Assembly (NCBI RefSeq): GCF_902833225.1 | Contig: NZ_CADFEI010000026.1 | Span: 1 to 64,000 of the forward strand | Reading direction: 5' to 3' | Source: Burkholderia sp. BCC1644 | GTDB taxonomy: Bacteria; Pseudomonadota; Gammaproteobacteria; Burkholderiales; Burkholderiaceae | Length of the DNA stretch: 64,000 nucleotides | In this document: piece after piece, positions 21,715-30,565 of the stretch | How positions within the stretch are numbered: position 1 is the first letter of the stretch | Layout of the letters: the number at the start of each line of letters is the position of its first letter | Program-made: the position numbers and the translations under genes | The notes under the pieces: generated by a model | What the model was told of the DNA's origin: nothing | What the model saw: only the letters and a program-made list of their open reading frames with translations | The model's database searches: none

Positions 21715-21798
21715 TCATCGACGGATCAGGTGATACACGACGTTCAGCACGGTCACGACGATGCCGATGACGATCAAGACCTGCAGCTTCCTGTTCAT
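21715..21798 (-). CDS. 27-residue single-helix membrane peptide
   Basis: MNRKLQVLIVIGIVVTVLNV followed by VYHLIRR: a basic N-terminus, one hydrophobic helix and a basic tail, typical of bacterial small membrane proteins. A GGGGG stretch lies about 9 bases before the ATG. It lies just upstream of the EamA gene on the same strand (70 bp). No family name is known to me; codon pattern and clean single-helix layout support it, but the size makes it uncertain. Confidence 0.5.
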   Translation of the reverse strand: MNRKLQVLIVIGIVVTVLNVVYHLIRR

Positions 21799-21959
21799 GA
21801 CAGCGTACCCCCGCCGGTTCGTTGTGCGGGTGATCATACGCCGCGCCAACCGAACGTGCCGTGTCGCTACGAAGCGTGAGCGCCGCGCCGCGGTACGCGC
21901 TCGCCATCGGCGTCGCCGGACGCCAGCATGGCCGGAATCTCGTCGACCAGCGCGTCGAC

Positions 21960-22079
21960 GCAAAGCGGATCAAGCCGGTGGTCGATCGCGTGCCCGGTTT
22001 CGACGAAGCGCCGCAGGCGTATGCGTACCTGCAGTCGGGGCAACATTTCGGCAAGGTCGTGATTCGCGTCGCGCAGTAA
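21960..22079 (+). pseudogene. Remnant of zinc-type alcohol dehydrogenase/quinone reductase
   Basis: The last 39 residues, IKPVVDRVPGFDEAPQAYAY then LQSGQHFGKVVIRV, closely match the C-terminal end of medium-chain NADP-dependent alcohol dehydrogenases. Upstream sequence in this frame (from ATG 21861) does not look like the rest of the enzyme and the catalytic and Rossmann parts are missing. It is a decayed gene end. Confidence 0.75.
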
Positions 22080-22085
22080 TCGAAC

Positions 22086-22113
22086 AAGGCGGCGGGCTGC
22101 CGTCCGCCGCCTT
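22086..22113. terminator. Hairpin downstream of porin gene
   Basis: AAGGCGGCGG (22086-22095) pairs perfectly with CCGCCGCCTT (22104-22113), about 15 bases past the porin stop codon; it also follows the dehydrogenase remnant on the other strand. Confidence 0.6.
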
Positions 22114-22127
22114 CCGGCCCGGGTCCG

Positions 22128-23312
22128 TCAGAACTTGTGCCGGATCCCCGCATGGACCATCAACTGCTTCCCGTTCGATGACAAGTCGGCCGCGCCGGGG
22201 ACGTACGCCTGATCCAGCGACGAACCGGTCGCATCGCCGGCGATCCGCTGGTACGCGCCCATCAGGTAGACGTCCGTGCGCTTCGACAGGTTGTAGTCGG
22301 CCATCAGGCCGATCGAATGGATCTTCGGCTTCGCCGCGCCCGTCGTCGCGTCGTAACGCACCGTCGTGTACACGTACTGCGCGCCGACGAACAGGGCCGG
22401 CGTGAACTGGTACTTCCCGTTCACTTCGAAGTTCTGGTACTTGATCGACGTCACCGTGCCGCCTGCGAGCGGCCCGGTCGACGGTTCGATCGTCTCGTCG
22501 CCGAACAGGTACCCGACGTTCGCCGTGGGCCGCGTGACGTTGCTGTTCGTGTAGGCGAACCCGACTGTCGCGGGCCCCGCCGTGTAGTTGACGCCCGCAC
22601 CGAAGATCCGCAGCCGCGCCGACACGAAGTTCGCATCGGCGCCGACCGATCCGGAACCCGCGATCCCGCCGCCCGATGTCGCGCCCGGGTTGTCCGCGTT
22701 CAGGAAGGCCGCGCCGACGAGCAAGCCGCCCCGCTCGTACTGCGCGCCGACGCTCCACTGGCGATTGTTCGCGAAACCCGTGTCATTGCTGAAGCTGTAC
22801 GTGCCGCCGAACGAGAAGCCCGAGAAATCCGGGCTCGCGTACTTGACCGTATTGTTGACACGAAACGTGTTGCCCGTATTGTCGTTGTCGAGCGGGTGCG
22901 AGAACGGATAGACGCCCCAGCTGCCGTTGGCGGTCGTCGGTGCGAGATAGTCGACCACCGAATCGTATTGCCGACCGAGCGTCAGCGTGCCGTAGCGCGT
23001 GCTGCCCAGTCCCACGTACGCTTGCCGCCCGAACATGCGTCCGCCCTGTGCGAGCGTGCCGTTGTTCACGTTGAAGCCGCTTTCGATCTGGAACACGGCG
23101 TTGTATCCGCCGCCCAGATCTTCGGTACCCTTCAGCCCCCAGCGGCTTCCTTGTGCGAAGCCGCTCGCCATCTGCCATGCGCCGTGGCCGCCGACGTTGT
23201 TCGTATAGTCGATGCCCGCATCGACCAGGCCGTAAAGCGTGACACTGCCCTGCGCGAACGCCGGTGCTGCGCACAGCGCCGGAATCGCGACGAAAAACGA
23301 TCTCCAATTCAT
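22128..23312 (-). CDS. Outer-membrane porin (Porin_4, Gram-negative type)
   Basis: 394 residues. Signal peptide cleaved after AAPAFA, then the diagnostic QGSVTLYGLVDAGIDYTNNV first strand, RQAYVGLGSTRYGTLTLGRQ constriction region and a C-terminal Phe (AGIRHKF) needed for assembly. Trimeric general porin of beta-proteobacteria. AGGAAA precedes the ATG. It heads toward the porin/solute-binding protein/amidohydrolase group and may serve uptake of the same substrate. Confidence 0.95.
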   Translation of the reverse strand: MNWRSFFVAIPALCAAPAFAQGSVTLYGLVDAGIDYTNNVGGHGAWQMASGFAQGSRWGLKGTEDLGGGYNAVFQIESGFNVNNGTLAQGGRMFGRQAYVGLGSTRYGTLTLGRQYDSVVDYLAPTTANGSWGVYPFSHPLDNDNTGNTFRVNNTVKYASPDFSGFSFGGTYSFSNDTGFANNRQWSVGAQYERGGLLVGAAFLNADNPGATSGGGIAGSGSVGADANFVSARLRIFGAGVNYTAGPATVGFAYTNSNVTRPTANVGYLFGDETIEPSTGPLAGGTVTSIKYQNFEVNGKYQFTPALFVGAQYVYTTVRYDATTGAAKPKIHSIGLMADYNLSKRTDVYLMGAYQRIAGDATGSSLDQAYVPGAADLSSNGKQLMVHAGIRHKF

Positions 23313-23365
23313 TCGGTTTCCTTATTTATATTTTCATTTCTTCGCATACGCCGGTTTCGATCCGG

Positions 23366-24148
23366 TTACTTCGTGCCGTAGATGTCGAAGTCGAAGTACT
23401 TCTGGTTGATCTTCCGGTACGTGCCGTTCGCGAGGATCGTCGCCAGCGCGCGGTTGAAGGCGTCGCGCAGGTCGTTATCCTGCTTGCGCAGGCCGAGCCC
23501 GTCGCCCTGCCCGAAATACTTCACGTCGCCGATCGGTGCGCCGACGAACATGTAGTCCTTGCCCTGCGGTTTCTTCAGAAAGCCGTCACTGGCCGCGATC
23601 GACGCCTGAAACGCCGCGTCGAGTCGCCCCGACACGAGATCGGCATAGACCTGATCCTGATTCTGGTAAGACACGATCTGTACGCCCGCCGGCTGCCAGT
23701 TCGCGATCGCGTAATCGGCTTGCGCGGAACCCTGCTCGACGCCCACGCGCTTGCCTTTCAGCGCATCGGCCGTCGGCAGCAGCGGCGAACCCTTGTGCGC
23801 GATCAGCCGAGCCGGCGCATTCGAGATGCGGTTCGTGAAGGCGATCTGCTGCATCCGCTTCGGCGTGATCGTCATCGACGACGCAATCACGTCGAACTTG
23901 CGCGCGAGCAGGCCGGGAATCATCCCGTCGAAGCTCGACTCGACCCACACGCAACGTGCATGCAGTTCCGCGCACATGGCATTCGTGATGTCGATCCCGA
24001 ACCCCGTCAACGTGCCGTCGGGCAGCTTGTATTCGAGCGGCGGGTAGGTCGGATCGACCCCGAGCCGGATCTCCTTGCCGGTCCAGTCGCCGGCGTGCGC
24101 CGTCCCTGTCGCCAGCGCCACCGCGAGTACCGCCATCCACTGTTTCAT
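23366..24148 (-). CDS. Periplasmic amino-acid-binding protein (HisJ/ArgT type)
   Basis: 260 residues. Signal peptide ends at THAHA/G near residue 20. The mature protein has the SBP family 3 pattern: IRLGVDPTYPPLEYKLPDG, FDVIASSMTITPKRMQQIAF, KGKRVGVEQGSAQADYA. It resembles lysine/arginine/ornithine/octopine-binding proteins. No ABC permease or ATPase is next to it. ATG 24148 is preferred (GGAGACAGGCA upstream) over the Met at 24172. Confidence 0.9.
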   Translation of the reverse strand: MKQWMAVLAVALATGTAHAGDWTGKEIRLGVDPTYPPLEYKLPDGTLTGFGIDITNAMCAELHARCVWVESSFDGMIPGLLARKFDVIASSMTITPKRMQQIAFTNRISNAPARLIAHKGSPLLPTADALKGKRVGVEQGSAQADYAIANWQPAGVQIVSYQNQDQVYADLVSGRLDAAFQASIAASDGFLKKPQGKDYMFVGAPIGDVKYFGQGDGLGLRKQDNDLRDAFNRALATILANGTYRKINQKYFDFDIYGTK

Positions 24149-24222
24149 TGCCTGTCTCCTTGTGTGAAGCATGAATCGAAATCGTCCGGCGCGTCAGGCG
24201 CCGGTTCGTCGCGTAGCTGACG

Positions 24223-25404
24223 TCACCCGAGATACCGCTCCGCCAGCGCGACCCAGTAGCTCGCGCCCGTCGCGAGGCAGGCGTCGTTGAAGTCGTAGCC
24301 GGGATGGTGCAGCCCGCAACCGGTCGCACCGTCGCCGTTGCCGACGCCATTGCCGATCGACAGGTAGCTGCCGGGGCAGACGTCGAGCATGAACGCGAAA
24401 TCCTCGCTTGCCGCGATCGGCCGCATGTGCGGAATCAGCGCTGCATCGCCGCCCCATTCGCGGGCCACGTCGCGCGCAAATGCCGTTTCCGCCGCATGAT
24501 TGACGAGCACCGGATAACCGTACCGATAATCGATTTCGGCCGTTGCGCCGTAGCTCGCAGCCTGCCCGTGCACGATCGCGCGAATGCATCGTTCGAGCAG
24601 CGCGCGTACGTCCGGGGACAGCGCACGCACGCTGAGTGCCAGTTCCGCGTACGACGGGATCACGTTCGACGCGGTACCGGCATGAATCGAGCCGGCGGAC
24701 ACGATCGCGAGATCCTGCGGATTCACGTTGCGCGACACGACCGTCTGCAGCGCCATCACGATCGATGCGCACACGACCACCGGATCGACCGCCGTGTGCG
24801 GCGCGGCGCCATGCCCGCCGCGCCCGATCACGCGCACGCGCACCTCGTCGGCCGACGCCATCGCCGGGCCGTCGCAGAAGCCGAGAACACCGGCCGGCAA
24901 GCCCGGTACGTTGTGCATCGCGAATACCGCATCGCACGGAAATCGCGTGAACAGTCCGTCGTCGATCATCCGCTTCGCGCCGCCGAGCCCTTCTTCCGCC
25001 GGCTGAAAAATCAGGTTCAACGTGCCGGTGAAGCGCGCCCGCCCGGCAAGACAGCGGGCCGCCGCAAGCAGCATCGCCGTATGACCGTCGTGGCCGCATG
25101 CGTGCATCACGCCGTCGTGTCGGCTGGCATGCGGCAGCGCGGTCGTCTCCTGGATCGGCAGCGCGTCCATGTCGGCACGCAACCCGAGTCGTTTCCCGGC
25201 GCCGCGCGTCAACGTGCCGATCACGCCCGTGCCGCCGATTCCTCGTGTGACCTGATAACCCCATGTTGTCAGCAAGCCAGCGACGAGATCGCTCGTCGCA
25301 TGCTCTTCGAAGCCGAGTTCCGGATGCGCGTGAAGCCGGTGGCGCAGCGCGATCATCTCCGCTTCAATGGCGGCCATTTCCGGCTGGATAGGATTTTGTT
25401 CCAA
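24223..25404 (-). CDS. M20-family amidohydrolase (hippurate/N-acyl amino acid type)
   Basis: 393 residues. The metal-site motif MHACGHDGHTAML, the general-base region IFQPAEEGLGGAKRMI and the late RPIAASEDFAF are all present. Such enzymes release amino acids from N-acyl conjugates in the cytoplasm. The frame begins with TTG at 25404, well placed 8 bases after GGAG; ATG 25377 is the alternative. It pairs with the amino-acid-binding protein, suggesting salvage of an acylated or modified basic amino acid. Confidence 0.9.
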   Translation of the reverse strand: MEQNPIQPEMAAIEAEMIALRHRLHAHPELGFEEHATSDLVAGLLTTWGYQVTRGIGGTGVIGTLTRGAGKRLGLRADMDALPIQETTALPHASRHDGVMHACGHDGHTAMLLAAARCLAGRARFTGTLNLIFQPAEEGLGGAKRMIDDGLFTRFPCDAVFAMHNVPGLPAGVLGFCDGPAMASADEVRVRVIGRGGHGAAPHTAVDPVVVCASIVMALQTVVSRNVNPQDLAIVSAGSIHAGTASNVIPSYAELALSVRALSPDVRALLERCIRAIVHGQAASYGATAEIDYRYGYPVLVNHAAETAFARDVAREWGGDAALIPHMRPIAASEDFAFMLDVCPGSYLSIGNGVGNGDGATGCGLHHPGYDFNDACLATGASYWVALAERYLG

Positions 25405-25540
25405 CCCCGATTCTCCTTTGCACGTTCCGGTTGCCGATTGCTCCGATGACCAATCGTGGCCGAATCGTATGCAGCGGAAATCCCTTCGAACAGCCGCGCT
25501 TTCGTTATGATGACAACCTTTCGTTGTCGGGTATCACGCC

Positions 25541-26500
25541 ATGAGCAGCATGAAACTGCATCAGTTGCAGGCCCTCGTCGCGAGCGCGGAGGCCGGCAGC
25601 ATTCGCGGCGCGGCGCGTGCGCTCGGGCTGTCGCAGGCAGCCGTCACGCGCGCGCTGCGCGAACTGGAAGCGAGCGAGCGCCTGCCGCTGCTCGTGCGCG
25701 CGCCGGAAGGGATCGGCTTCACCGAATACGGAAAGACGCTGCTCACGCACGCGAAACTCGTATTGAAGCAGCTCGAACACGCGCAGAGCGATCTCGAACG
25801 GATGCGCGGCCGCATCGAGGGCCGGCTGAGCATCGGCGTCACGCCGTGGCTCGCGACGACGTTTCTCGCGGAGACGGTTCTGCGGTTTCGCGAGCGGATG
25901 CCCGACGTGCGACTCGAACTCCACGAAGCGCTGATCGCCGTCGCCCAGCCGCTGCTGCGCGACGGCAGCATGGATTTCGCGCTCGGGCATGTGCCGCCGG
26001 GCGGCACGCAGGAATTCGCCTGCGAACCGATGCTGCGCTACGAGACGTCGGTCATGGTGCGTGCCGGCCATCCGCTCGAACGCGCGCGGTCGATTCACGA
26101 CCTGCTCGACAACGACTGGGTGCTGAATTTCGCGGCCGACGGGCAGGCCGCGCTCGTCGACTATCTGTTCACGCGCCACGGCGCACGGATCGACGAGCGG
26201 CGCATCGTTCGCGCACAGTCGGTCGCCATGTTGCAGACGATGCTCGAACAGGCCGACATGTGCACGTGGTGCCCGACGATTCTCGCGGCCGTGCACCCGT
26301 TCGGCGAACGGATGCGCGCCTTGCCGTTGAAGGAGACGTTCGAGCCGCGCGACCTCGGGATCGTCACGCGCCGCAGCAGCACGCTGAGCGACGCCGCGCG
26401 CTGCTTTATCGAGTGCCTGCTGCAGGTGATCCGCCGGCATGCGAGATCCGCCAGCAAGGAGGATCTCGCGCTGTTCCGCACGGTATCGCTGCTGATCTGA
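25541..26500 (+). CDS. LysR-type transcriptional regulator
   Basis: 319 residues; helix-turn-helix at about 5-65 (AGSIRGAARALGLSQAAVTR), effector domain after. Divergent from the amidohydrolase/binding-protein/porin genes, with about 135 bases between, so it is the likely regulator of that set. A second Met three codons on (25550) could also be the start. Confidence 0.92.
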   Translation: MSSMKLHQLQALVASAEAGSIRGAARALGLSQAAVTRALRELEASERLPLLVRAPEGIGFTEYGKTLLTHAKLVLKQLEHAQSDLERMRGRIEGRLSIGVTPWLATTFLAETVLRFRERMPDVRLELHEALIAVAQPLLRDGSMDFALGHVPPGGTQEFACEPMLRYETSVMVRAGHPLERARSIHDLLDNDWVLNFAADGQAALVDYLFTRHGARIDERRIVRAQSVAMLQTMLEQADMCTWCPTILAAVHPFGERMRALPLKETFEPRDLGIVTRRSSTLSDAARCFIECLLQVIRRHARSASKEDLALFRTVSLLI

Positions 26501-26563
26501 CGGCTTGCCGCGCCCATCTTCCGTCCATAGCGCATCCGCGCAAATGCTTTTCCGAATCCGTTA

Positions 26564-26593
26564 TTGGATCGCGCCGCCGCGCATTTTTATACT
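26564..26593 (+). promoter_or_regulatory. groESL promoter
   Basis: TTGGAT (26564-26569), 18-base spacer, TATACT (26588-26593): a good sigma-70 promoter immediately before the CIRCE element. Confidence 0.7.
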
Positions 26594-26595
26594 CG

Positions 26596-26622
26596 TCAGC
26601 ACTCTCTGTTAAAGAGTGCCAG
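26596..26622 (+). promoter_or_regulatory. CIRCE element (HrcA operator)
   Basis: GCACTC (26599-26604), 9-base spacer, GAGTGC (26614-26619), with outer bases near the consensus TTAGCACTC-N9-GAGTGCTAA. It covers the expected transcription start, so HrcA binding would block the promoter and heat shock would release it. Confidence 0.88.
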
Positions 26623-26654
26623 CCAATCCGGACCGAACAGCACAGGATGAAAAA

Positions 26655-26945
26655 ATGAGCCTACGCCCCTTGCACGACCGCGTGATCGTGAAGCGACTCG
26701 ACCAGGAAACCACCACCGCGTCGGGCATCGTGATCCCCGACAGCGCCGCCGAAAAGCCCGACCAGGGCGAAGTAATCGCCGTCGGCCCCGGCCGCAAGGA
26801 TGCGGACGGCCAGCGCATCGTGCTCGACCTGCAGGTCGGCGAGCGCGTGCTGTTCGGCAAATACGCGGGCCAGGCCGTCAAAGTGGACGGCAACGAGTTT
26901 CTCGTGCTGCGCGAGGAAGACATCGTCGCGGTCGTCAATCAATAA
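26655..26945 (+). CDS. groES: GroES co-chaperonin
   Basis: 96 residues. RPLHDRVIVKRLD, the mobile loop ETTTASGIVIPDSA and the closing LREEDIVAVV identify GroES, the heptameric lid of GroEL. ATG 26655 follows CAGGA; an upstream GTG in frame lies inside the CIRCE element and is not credible. First gene of groESL. Confidence 0.98.
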   Translation: MSLRPLHDRVIVKRLDQETTTASGIVIPDSAAEKPDQGEVIAVGPGRKDADGQRIVLDLQVGERVLFGKYAGQAVKVDGNEFLVLREEDIVAVVNQ

Positions 26946-26957
26946 CGGAGCGCAATC

Positions 26958-28598
26958 ATGGCAGCCAAGGAAATCATTTTCAGTGACATCGCACGGTCGA
27001 AGCTGACCGAAGGCGTGAACATTCTCGCGAACGCAGTGAAGGTCACGCTCGGGCCGAAGGGCCGCAACGTCGTGCTCGAACGCAGCTTCGGCGCGCCCGT
27101 CGTCACGAAGGACGGCGTGTCGGTCGCGAAGGAAATCGAACTCGCGGACAAGCTGCAGAACATCGGCGCGCAGCTCGTGAAGGAAGTCGCGTCGCGCACC
27201 AGCGACGCTGCCGGCGACGGCACGACGACGGCCACCGTGCTCGCGCAGGCGATCGTTCGCGAAGGCCAGAAATACGTGGCGGCCGGGCTCAACCCGCTCG
27301 ACCTGAAGCGCGGCATCGACAAGGCCGTCGCAGCGGCCGTCGAGGAGCTGAAGAAGATCAGCAAGCCGACCACCACGAGCAAGGAAATCGCGCAGGTCGC
27401 GACGATCTCCGCGAACGGCGAGGAATCGATCGGGCAGCGCATCGCCGAAGCGATCGACCGCGTCGGCAAGGAAGGCGTGATCACCGTCGAGGACGGCAAG
27501 TCGCTCGCCGACGAGCTCGACGTCGTCGAAGGGCTGCAGTTCGATCGCGGCTACCTGTCGCCGTACTTCATCAACAATCCGGAGAAGCAGGTCGCCGAGA
27601 TCGAAAGTCCGTACATCCTGCTGCACGACAAGAAGATCTCGAACATCCGCGACCTGCTGCCGGTGCTCGAACAGGTCGCGAAGTCGGGTCGCCCGCTGCT
27701 GATCATCGCGGAAGACGTCGAAGGCGAAGCGCTCGCGACGCTCGTCGTGAACAACATCCGCGGGATCCTGAAGACGGTCGCGGTCAAGGCGCCGGGCTTC
27801 GGCGATCGCCGCAAGGCGCTGCTCGAGGATATCGCGATCCTCACCGGCGGGCAGGTGATCGCCGAGGAAACGGGACTGACGCTCGAAAAGGCGACGCTCG
27901 CCGAGCTTGGCCAGGCGAAGCGCATCGAGGTCGGCAAGGAAAACACGACCGTGATCGACGGCGCGGGCGATGCGAAGAACATCGAGGCACGCGTGAAGCA
28001 GATCCGCGTGCAGATCGACGAAGCGACGTCGGATTACGATCGCGAGAAGCTGCAGGAACGCGTCGCGAAGCTCGCGGGCGGCGTCGCGGTGATCAAGGTC
28101 GGCGGCGCGACCGAAATCGAAGTGAAGGAGAAAAAGGACCGCGTCGACGACGCGCTGCACGCGACGCGCGCGGCCGTCGAGGAAGGCATCGTGCCGGGCG
28201 GCGGCGTTGCGCTCATTCGCGTGCGCCAGGCGATCCGCGAACTGAAAGGCGTGAATGCCGATCAGGATGCCGGCATCAAGATCGTGCTGCGCGCGCTCGA
28301 GGAACCGCTGCGCCAGATCGTCACGAATGCGGGCGAGGAAGCGAGCGTCGTCGTCGCGAAGGTCGCGGAAGGCGCGGGCAACTTCGGCTACAACGCGCAG
28401 ACGGGCGAATATGGCGACCTCGTCGAATCGGGCGTGCTCGATCCGACCAAGGTCACGCGCACGGCGTTGCAGAACGCGGCGTCGGTGGCCGGGCTGCTGC
28501 TGACGACCGATGCGACCGTGTTCGAAGCGCCGAAGGATGCAGCGCCGGTCGCCGGCCCGGGCGGCCCGGGTGCGGGCGGGCCGGGGTTCGATTTCTGA
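26958..28598 (+). CDS. groEL: GroEL chaperonin (accessory copy)
   Basis: 546 residues with all GroEL signatures: VTLGPKGRNVVLERSFGAP, the ATP-binding DGTTTATVLAQ, and GIVPGGGVALIR. The C-terminus ends GGPGGPGAGGPGFDF, not the GGM repeats of the housekeeping form, which suggests an additional, possibly specialised copy. 12 bp after groES and under the same CIRCE-controlled promoter. Confidence 0.98.
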   Translation: MAAKEIIFSDIARSKLTEGVNILANAVKVTLGPKGRNVVLERSFGAPVVTKDGVSVAKEIELADKLQNIGAQLVKEVASRTSDAAGDGTTTATVLAQAIVREGQKYVAAGLNPLDLKRGIDKAVAAAVEELKKISKPTTTSKEIAQVATISANGEESIGQRIAEAIDRVGKEGVITVEDGKSLADELDVVEGLQFDRGYLSPYFINNPEKQVAEIESPYILLHDKKISNIRDLLPVLEQVAKSGRPLLIIAEDVEGEALATLVVNNIRGILKTVAVKAPGFGDRRKALLEDIAILTGGQVIAEETGLTLEKATLAELGQAKRIEVGKENTTVIDGAGDAKNIEARVKQIRVQIDEATSDYDREKLQERVAKLAGGVAVIKVGGATEIEVKEKKDRVDDALHATRAAVEEGIVPGGGVALIRVRQAIRELKGVNADQDAGIKIVLRALEEPLRQIVTNAGEEASVVVAKVAEGAGNFGYNAQTGEYGDLVESGVLDPTKVTRTALQNAASVAGLLLTTDATVFEAPKDAAPVAGPGGPGAGGPGFDF

Positions 28599-28646
28599 GC
28601 GGCGCCATGCGCGCGCCGGTTCGCCGGCACGTCACGTGACACACCA

Positions 28647-28678
28647 CGCGCGGCGACACCTGTCGCCGCGCGTTTTTT
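28647..28678 (+). terminator. Intrinsic terminator of groESL
   Basis: CGCGCGGCGACA (28647-28658) pairs with TGTCGCCGCGCG (28661-28672), followed by six T (28673-28678). A textbook Rho-independent terminator. Confidence 0.93.
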
Positions 28679-28711
28679 CATTCTGTCGCCATCTGCGCGG
28701 CCGCCGGCGGC

Positions 28712-29590
28712 TCAGCGACGCTGCACCATCCGGCGGCAGATCGCGAGCCATTCGCGAATCGCGCTCTCGCGTGCCGAGCCTCGGCGCCAGAGTATGCCGA
28801 AACGCCGCGGCTCGGTCGGCTTCGGCAACGCGAGCCGGACGATCCTCAGCCGCTCCGCGAGCGGCGACGCGATGTCCGGTACCAGCGACACGCCCAGCCC
28901 GCGCTCGACCATCATCGCGATCGCCAGCAGCGAATTGATCTCGAAGCGCTCGTGCGGATCGATCCCGTGATCGCGCAAATAGCGGTCGGCCTGCTTGCCG
29001 CCGCCGAGACTCCGGTCATAGCGAATCAGCGGCTCGTTGCGCAGCAGGTCGTGCGCATCGCGCGCGGCGAGATCCTGCGGCGCCAGCACGACGAGCGGCT
29101 CGATGCGCAGCAGTTCCCACACCATGCTTTTCGGCAGCGCGAAACTCGGATGCAGGCAGACGGCCGCATCGTGATCGCCCCGCCGCACGGATTCGTACAG
29201 CTCCGCCGACGTGCCGGACTGAATCAGCACCTTCAGCCGCGGATGCCGGGTCGCGAACTGCGCCAGCACATCGGGCAGGATGCTGTGCAGCGCGGTATTG
29301 ATCGCGCCGAGACGCAATTCCCCGGACAGCTGCGCATCGTCGGCCGCGACCGACTTCAGGTCGTCGAACTCGCGGACGAGCCCGCGCGCACGTTCGAGCA
29401 CGCGGTAGCCGGCCTCGGTCGGCCGCACCGAGCGGCCCGCGCGCGCGAGCAGCGTCGTACCCAGTTCCCGCTCCAGCACCCGCATCTGCAACGCGACCGC
29501 GGCAGGCGTGAGGTCGAGCCGGCGGGCGGCTTGCGCCATCGAGCCGGTGTCCGCGACGAGCACGAAGCTCTTGAGGAACACGATATCCAT
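28712..29590 (-). CDS. LysR-type transcriptional regulator
   Basis: 292 residues: FLKSFVLVADTGSMAQAARR with RLDLTPAAVALQMRVLE forms the winged helix-turn-helix. Divergent from the CitE-like gene and so the likely controller of the carboxylate cluster to its right. ATG 29590 is the family start; the longer open frame upstream is antisense to the CitE-like gene. Confidence 0.92.
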   Translation of the reverse strand: MDIVFLKSFVLVADTGSMAQAARRLDLTPAAVALQMRVLERELGTTLLARAGRSVRPTEAGYRVLERARGLVREFDDLKSVAADDAQLSGELRLGAINTALHSILPDVLAQFATRHPRLKVLIQSGTSAELYESVRRGDHDAAVCLHPSFALPKSMVWELLRIEPLVVLAPQDLAARDAHDLLRNEPLIRYDRSLGGGKQADRYLRDHGIDPHERFEINSLLAIAMMVERGLGVSLVPDIASPLAERLRIVRLALPKPTEPRRFGILWRRGSARESAIREWLAICRRMVQRR

Positions 29591-29593
29591 AAA

Positions 29594-29608
29594 GATAGTT
29601 TTTCTATC
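29594..29608. promoter_or_regulatory. Dyad in LysR / CitE-like intergenic region
   Basis: GATAG-TTTTT-CTATC is a perfect 5-bp dyad immediately before the LysR start codon, a good candidate autoregulatory LysR site. Confidence 0.5.
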
Positions 29609-29665
29609 GTTTGAATGAATCAAACCTGTATTCATCCAGTGTAGCGGGATTTCTATACTGGCCGC

Positions 29666-30565
29666 ATGAAAAGCAAACTGTTCGTTCCGGGCTCCCGCCC
29701 CGACCTCTTCGACAAGGCGTTGAACGGCCCGGCCGACGCCGTTTCGTTCGACCTTGAGGATGCGGTCGCCGAAGACCGCAAGGATGCCGCGCGCGCTGCG
29801 TTGCGCGCGCGGCTCGACCGGCCGCTGCCGGCCGGAAAAACCATCGTGGTGCGCGTGAACGCACTCGGCACGCGCGGTTTCGATGCCGATCTCGACGCAG
29901 TCGCGCGCCCCGGCGTCGCGATCGTCAACCTGCCGAAGCCCCGCGACGCGAACGACGTACGCGCTGCGGCAGCCGCGCTCGCACAGGCCGAGCGCCGCAA
30001 CGGCGTCACGACGCCGATCGGGCTCCTCATCAACATCGAGACGCCGCGCGCGCTGCGGCTCGCAACTGAACTCGCGACAGCCGATCCGCGCGTGATCGGC
30101 TTGCAGCTCGGCCTCGCCGACCTGTTCGAACCGCTCGGCATCGACCGCCGCGAAACCGCCGCCCTCGTGCCCGTGATGCTCGCCGTACGTGTTGCCGCGG
30201 GCGAAGCGGGCATCCCCGCGTACGACGCGGCGTTCGCCGATATCGGCGACGCCGACGGTTTCCGCGCCGAGGCCGCGCTGGCGCGTCGGCTCGGCTTCGC
30301 GGGCAAGAGCTGCATCCATCCGACACAGATCGGCATCGCCAACGACGTGTTCCGGCCGACCCTCGACGAAATCGGCGCGGCGCTGCGCGTGCTCGACGCG
30401 GATCGGCTTGCCGTCGCCGACGGCCGCGGCGCATACGTGGTGGACGGCCGGATGGTCGACGCGCCGTTCGTCGCGCGCGCCCGCGCGATCGTCGACGAGG
30501 CGCTCGCGCTCGGCCTGATCCCGCCGCCCGGCATCGCCCCGCAACCCGCACGCATCGCGCCATGA
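29666..30565 (+). CDS. CitE-like lyase (HpcH/HpaI family)
   Basis: 299 residues. KSKLFVPGSRPDLFDKALNG, DAVSFDLEDAVAEDRK and the metal/substrate region GLQLGLADLFEPLG match citrate lyase beta-subunit-like enzymes, which cleave malyl-, methylmalyl- or citramalyl-CoA. There is no Shine-Dalgarno; a TATACT box (29654-29659) lies 7 bases before the ATG, so the mRNA may be leaderless. Overlaps the CoA-transferase gene by 4 bases (ATGA), which fits the pair activation then cleavage. Confidence 0.88.
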   Translation: MKSKLFVPGSRPDLFDKALNGPADAVSFDLEDAVAEDRKDAARAALRARLDRPLPAGKTIVVRVNALGTRGFDADLDAVARPGVAIVNLPKPRDANDVRAAAAALAQAERRNGVTTPIGLLINIETPRALRLATELATADPRVIGLQLGLADLFEPLGIDRRETAALVPVMLAVRVAAGEAGIPAYDAAFADIGDADGFRAEAALARRLGFAGKSCIHPTQIGIANDVFRPTLDEIGAALRVLDADRLAVADGRGAYVVDGRMVDAPFVARARAIVDEALALGLIPPPGIAPQPARIAP

